From Candidatus Mediterraneibacter pullicola (GTDB taxonomy: Bacteria; Bacillota; Clostridia; Lachnospirales; Lachnospiraceae): a DNA stretch of 61,657 nt. How positions within the stretch are numbered: position 1 is the stretch's first letter; each line of letters begins with the position of its first letter. This document shows positions 58,926 to 61,657 of the stretch, one piece after another. The notes under the pieces are model-generated. The model was not told the origin of the DNA, did no database searches, and saw only the letters and a list, made by a program, of their open reading frames with translations. The translations under genes were made by a program, and so were the position numbers. The DNA is taken from positions 1-61,657 of the forward strand of contig DXAK01000034.1 in assembly GCA_019117065.1 (NCBI GenBank). The letters run 5' to 3'.

Positions 58926-60173
58926 TACTTGTCCATTACATATCGTCATTTTTATTTTTCCGTACAGATCCCATCCGGTGAATGGGGAATTGGACGACAT
59001 GGAGGCATACTCCGTGGGCGTCCATTTTTCTTCTGGGGCGAAAAGGATCAGATCTGCGGGAGCGCCTTCTTCAATGCATCCGGCAGGCAGATGGTACAGT
59101 TTTGCAGGGTTAACGGTCATTTTTTCAAGAAGCTGCATCATGGTCAAGTGTCCCGGACGGACAAGAGAAGTAATACCAAGAGCAAGCGAGGTTTCCAGAC
59201 CGATAATCCCGCTGGGAGCGGCTGTGATAGAGCGCTCTTTTTCTTCCTTGCTGTGCGGAGCATGATCTGAGGCAATAATATCGATTGTGCCGTCTAAAAG
59301 CCCATGGATGATGGCATCCCGGTCAGTTGCTGTGCGGAGCGGCGGGTTCATCTTTGCCAGTGTGCCGTATTTGAGAACCGCTTCATCTGTAAGAGTGAAG
59401 TGATGAGGGGTTGCCTCTGCGTGAAGATCTGCGCCAAGAGACTTAAAAATACGGACAAGCTCCACAGAATAACCGGAGCTGATATGCTGGATGACTACAC
59501 TGGCTCCAGAACGCAGGGCAAGCATGCAGTCTCTTGCGACAAGGGACTCCTCTGCGACAGACGGAGAACCGTAGATGCCAAGCTGATCGGACACAGGTCC
59601 GTGGTTGATACCATTATTCTTAATAAATGAAGGATCCTCTTCGTGCAGGCTGACCGGTACATCCAGCTCTTTTGCTTTTTTCATAGCGTCATAGAGAAAT
59701 GCCGCGTTTTTAAGAGGAATGCCGTCGTCCGTAAACCCGCACGCTCCAGCGGCCTTTAAAGACTCCATATCTGTCATCTCCTCTCCTTTCAAAGACCGTG
59801 AGATGGAAGCGGCCTGATAGATGTGGATCTTCTCAGATTGCGCGCGCTGCATAATGTCGTTCAGAACAGAGAGGCTGTCCACTACAGGAGAGGTGTTCGC
59901 CATGCAGATGACAGAAGTAAAACCGCCTTTTGCCGCGGCGAGAGATCCCGTGTGAAGCGTTTCTTTGTGCGTAAAGCCCGGATCACGGAAATGGACATGA
60001 GTGTCGATAAGCCCCGGAGACACTGTAAGCCCAGCGGAGTCAATAATTTCTTCACCCGGATCTGGCGTGATATCAGAACAGATCCTTTGAATTTTTCCAT
60101 CCTTGATCCGGATATCGCCTGCGTAAGAACGCTGCGAAGCAGGATCTATGATAAAACCATTTTTGATAAGCAT
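58908..60173 (-). CDS. pyrC: Dihydroorotase
   Basis: 421 aa, class I dihydroorotase of pyrimidine synthesis. Metal site 'PGLIDTHVHFRDPGFTHKET', then 'FTDDGIPL', 'HEEDPSFI', 'QHISSGYSV' and the catalytic Asp in 'IIASDHAPHSKEEK'. It is away from other pyr genes. The start ATG at 60171-60173 has AGGAGGT before it on the minus strand. The 90-nt leader carries the promoter/hairpin module also found at 14449-14504. No PyrR or UMP-type attenuator is evident. Confidence 0.95.
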   Translation of the reverse strand: MLIKNGFIIDPASQRSYAGDIRIKDGKIQRICSDITPDPGEEIIDSAGLTVSPGLIDTHVHFRDPGFTHKETLHTGSLAAAKGGFTSVICMANTSPVVDSLSVLNDIMQRAQSEKIHIYQAASISRSLKGEEMTDMESLKAAGACGFTDDGIPLKNAAFLYDAMKKAKELDVPVSLHEEDPSFIKNNGINHGPVSDQLGIYGSPSVAEESLVARDCMLALRSGASVVIQHISSGYSVELVRIFKSLGADLHAEATPHHFTLTDEAVLKYGTLAKMNPPLRTATDRDAIIHGLLDGTIDIIASDHAPHSKEEKERSITAAPSGIIGLETSLALGITSLVRPGHLTMMQLLEKMTVNPAKLYHLPAGCIEEGAPADLILFAPEEKWTPTEYASMSSNSPFTGWDLYGKIKMTICNGQVITAAN

Positions 60174-60222
60174 AAATACCTCCTAAATATTATAAAGAAA
60201 ATGCGGGGATACTCCCTGCGCA

Positions 60223-60268
60223 GCAGGGCGCTCCTAATGGCAATCTGTGCGATTAGTAGTATACCACA
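60223..60268 (-). promoter_or_regulatory. pyrC promoter and leader module
   Basis: On the minus strand: TGTGGTATACT (extended -10, TATACT at 60263-60258), then CGCACAG, then CGCCCTGC leading into the hairpin CCCTGC/GCAGGG. There is no clear -35. The same blocks occur before the aminotransferase gene. Confidence 0.6.
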
Positions 60269-60426
60269 GGTGTTTACAGAATAAAAGGGAGAGCGCCGTT
60301 AGTTTTACGCTGATAAGGAAGTATTCACAATAACTTATCACTAACGCTGACAGACAGGGTGCAAACAGAAACAGAGAGCTAATCACTTTCAATAGTGGTA
60401 GGCTCTCTGCTTTTCTATCTTCACTT

Positions 60427-60541
60427 TGTTACGCAATAGAACGTCATTTTTGAGAGTAGAAGTATAAAATATCGTCTAAACGCTTTACACGTTCTGCAAG
60501 CCGCATAAATCAAGCGTTATTTACCCTCTACTGCGTAACAT
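60427..60541. repeat. Inverted-repeat-bounded unit, copy 1
   Basis: 115 bp. Ends GTTACGCAATAGA (60428-60440) and TCTACTGCGTAAC (60527-60539) are inverse copies with one mismatch. Inner blocks such as AATCAAGCG are shared with copy 2. Confidence 0.65.
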
Positions 60542-60629
60542 ACCTATCCCCAAATCAGCAGTTTTATAAAGCGGGTGGATTAGACAGTTTTTGAATACTG
60601 CATAACTTCCGTTGTTGGATAATCCGATA

Positions 60630-60672
60630 TTGGATTTTCCGACATCGGGTTATCCGACATCGGAAAATCCAA
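60630..60672. other. Hairpin with repeated ATCCGA/ATCGG blocks
   Basis: TTGGATTTTCCGA (60630-60642) pairs with TCGGAAAATCCAA (60660-60672). The loop and the preceding bases repeat CCGACATCGG-like blocks. It lies between the two inverted-repeat units and may be a protein-binding site or origin. Confidence 0.5.
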
Positions 60673-60835
60673 CGCAATTATATAAATAACTAAAGAAATA
60701 CCAAATACGGATTGAATCAAATACCCATTCCCTTCCTATCCTTTCCCTAATCCCTCTCCTTTGGGGGCAAAGCGGCAGAGCCGCCGGAATGGAAAAGAAC
60801 GGAACGGAAACGGCAATATAAAAATATCGTTTGTT

Positions 60836-60953
60836 ATGTTACGCAGTAGAATCTCATTTTTAAGGGTGGGAGTGTAAAAACCCTTACCCCTGCCCTTATT
60901 TCCGCTGTAATGCCGCTTAAATCAAGCGAGAAGCACACTCTATCGCGTAACAT
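60836..60953. repeat. Inverted-repeat-bounded unit, copy 2
   Basis: 118 bp. Ends ATGTTACGCAGTAGA (60836-60850) and TCTATCGCGTAACAT (60939-60953) are inverse copies with two mismatches. The first ~45 bases and the AATCAAGCG block align with copy 1. Confidence 0.65.
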
Positions 60954-61028
60954 TCCATACTGGATAGAGAGCGTAAGCGGTTTATCCGATTGCGCTCTCT
61001 TGGCTGCCCAACAGCAAAGACAGGGAAA

Positions 61029-61073
61029 GCCGTCAAGGACGCGAAGCGTGCATTTTATCCTTGACGGCTTTTT
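61029..61073. terminator. Terminator-like hairpin next to the HTH gene
   Basis: GCCGTCAAGGA (61029-61039) pairs with TCCTTGACGGC (61058-61068), with five T residues on + after it. It lies just past the stop of the minus-strand HTH gene. Confidence 0.6.
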
Positions 61074-61085
61074 CTGGCTTTGCTA

Positions 61086-61289
61086 CTACCTGTCAAAACG
61101 GAATTGCAGGATAGCTTTGATAAGCTGTGCTTTCAGACGGTCTTGAATATCGTCGTTAATATGCCCGCGATAGGTAGACAGATATTTAATCCGCGCTGTG
61201 TAATGCCGCAGTACCGCGTCTATGGCTTCCGGTTCGCCGGCAACAGCTTTCTCAATGGTTTCAAAGGGTATCAGTTTCTTATTCCTCAT
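61086..61289 (-). CDS. Conjugative-transposon helix-turn-helix protein (HTH_16 type)
   Basis: 67 aa. The sequence 'LIPFETIEKAVAGEPEAIDA' followed by 'VLRHYTARIKYLSTYRGHIN' and 'DIQDRLKAQLIKAILQF' matches the small HTH proteins found in Tn1549/Tn916-type conjugative transposons. In those elements it follows a sigma-like gene and precedes excisionase and integrase genes. Here it overlaps the sigma-like gene by 11 bp, but no xis or int follows before pyrC. It is probably regulatory. Confidence 0.82.
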   Translation of the reverse strand: MRNKKLIPFETIEKAVAGEPEAIDAVLRHYTARIKYLSTYRGHINDDIQDRLKAQLIKAILQFRFDR

Positions 61290-61657
61290 GTTTTGTTTCC
61301 TCCAGTTCTTTTCTTAACTGCTTCAATGCCGCCAGTTTCCAGTAGTTGACTGTACTTCTGCTTCTTCCGTACTCATTCCCGATTTTTCCTTCACTGTAAC
61401 CGAAGAAGAAATTCATCAGCAGAACAGTATGCCTTTGTTCTGACAGGTTAGCTAATGCGTCGGCTAACCGTTTACTTATAACGACAACTTCTTTCCCTTG
61501 TACAACAAAAACAGTCGGCTTCTCATAAACATACTGCTCAAAATAGTTGTCGGTTGCAAACGGTTCAAAAGACGTTTCCGACATCAGATAGTCAAGTGAT
61601 ACTTCATGCTTCTGTTTCCGCCCAAAATCGCGGTACGCGCTGATTGCCGCGTTGCGG
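61279..61657 (-). CDS. Sigma-70-like regulator of a conjugative element, cut by window edge
   Basis: The frame is open to the window edge. An ATG at 61584 exists, but upstream codons ('AYRDFGRKQKHEVSLDYL') look coding, so the start lies outside. The visible ~125 residues end in a sigma region-4-like helix-turn-helix: 'LANLSEQRHTVLLMNFFFGY' followed by 'SEGKIGNEYGRSRSTVNYWK'. Such sigma-like proteins are standard in Tn1549-type elements, just upstream of the HTH_16 gene. It marks the border of a mobile element that continues past 61657. Confidence 0.82.
   Translation of the reverse strand, partial: RNAAISAYRDFGRKQKHEVSLDYLMSETSFEPFATDNYFEQYVYEKPTVFVVQGKEVVVISKRLADALANLSEQRHTVLLMNFFFGYSEGKIGNEYGRSRSTVNYWKLAALKQLRKELEETKHEE

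Noticed and set aside
1-61657. CRISPR array
   Set aside because: No set of evenly spaced identical repeats with unique spacers and no cas genes were seen.

Overview
The window looks like chromosome from a low-to-mid G+C Firmicute of the Lachnospiraceae/Clostridia type. The signs are strong AGGAGG-like ribosome-binding sites, a methionine T-box in front of metG, the dusB-greA-lysS and secG-rnr-smpB orders, a four-domain flavodiiron protein, bacteriohemerythrin, MATE pumps, and a KTGD-type wall-anchored protease. The species cannot be fixed from the sequence alone.

Layout. 1-3.0 kb is an AT-rich accessory patch: the end of a TPR protein, a small membrane-anchored partner, and an ATP-grasp ligase. 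3.1-7.7 kb holds a Xer-like recombinase and a large cell-wall subtilase, separated by a possible structured leader plus terminator. 7.8-10.7 kb is a three-gene operon of unknown role: a nitrilase-fold enzyme, a coiled-coil/winged-helix protein and a small helical protein. 10.7-33.7 kb is mostly housekeeping: T-box/metG, an aminotransferase, HAD, MATE, SOD, mmcQ preceded by a transposase remnant, endoQ, cvfB, dnaE, pfkA, murI, cls, a lipoprotein trigger-factor homologue, dusB, greA and lysS.

33.7-40.2 kb is a 6.5 kb integrated element bounded by a 19-bp direct repeat (33699-33717 and 40169-40187). It carries a tyrosine integrase, a candidate rolling-circle origin, a CRESS-like Rep (HUH endonuclease plus superfamily 3 helicase), clusters of strong hairpins, a second tyrosine recombinase next to a lox-like inverted repeat, two small conserved proteins and a Cro-like regulator. 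It sits inside lysS. The catalytic core (496 aa) ends two codons into the element, and the C-terminal tRNA-binding domain is left as a separate 155-codon frame beyond the right end. Excision would restore a 646-aa LysRS in frame. This is the most striking feature of the window.

40.8-60.2 kb returns to chromosomal genes, with some accessory content: an alpha/beta hydrolase, a frameshifted MFS transporter, a WYL regulator with a solitary DNA methyltransferase, MATE, rpiB, nth, the flavodiiron fusion, tRNA-Gly, xpt, secG-rnr-smpB, nudC, hemerythrin and pyrC. From 60.3 kb to the end is the edge of another mobile element. It has two related ~115-bp units with inverted-repeat ends, then a Tn1549-type HTH gene and a sigma-like gene cut by the window edge.

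The best candidates for something undescribed are the lysS domain-splitting element and the nitrilase/winged-helix operon. Start sites were chosen from ribosome-binding sites and family lengths; family assignments rest on motifs seen by eye, not on database searches.
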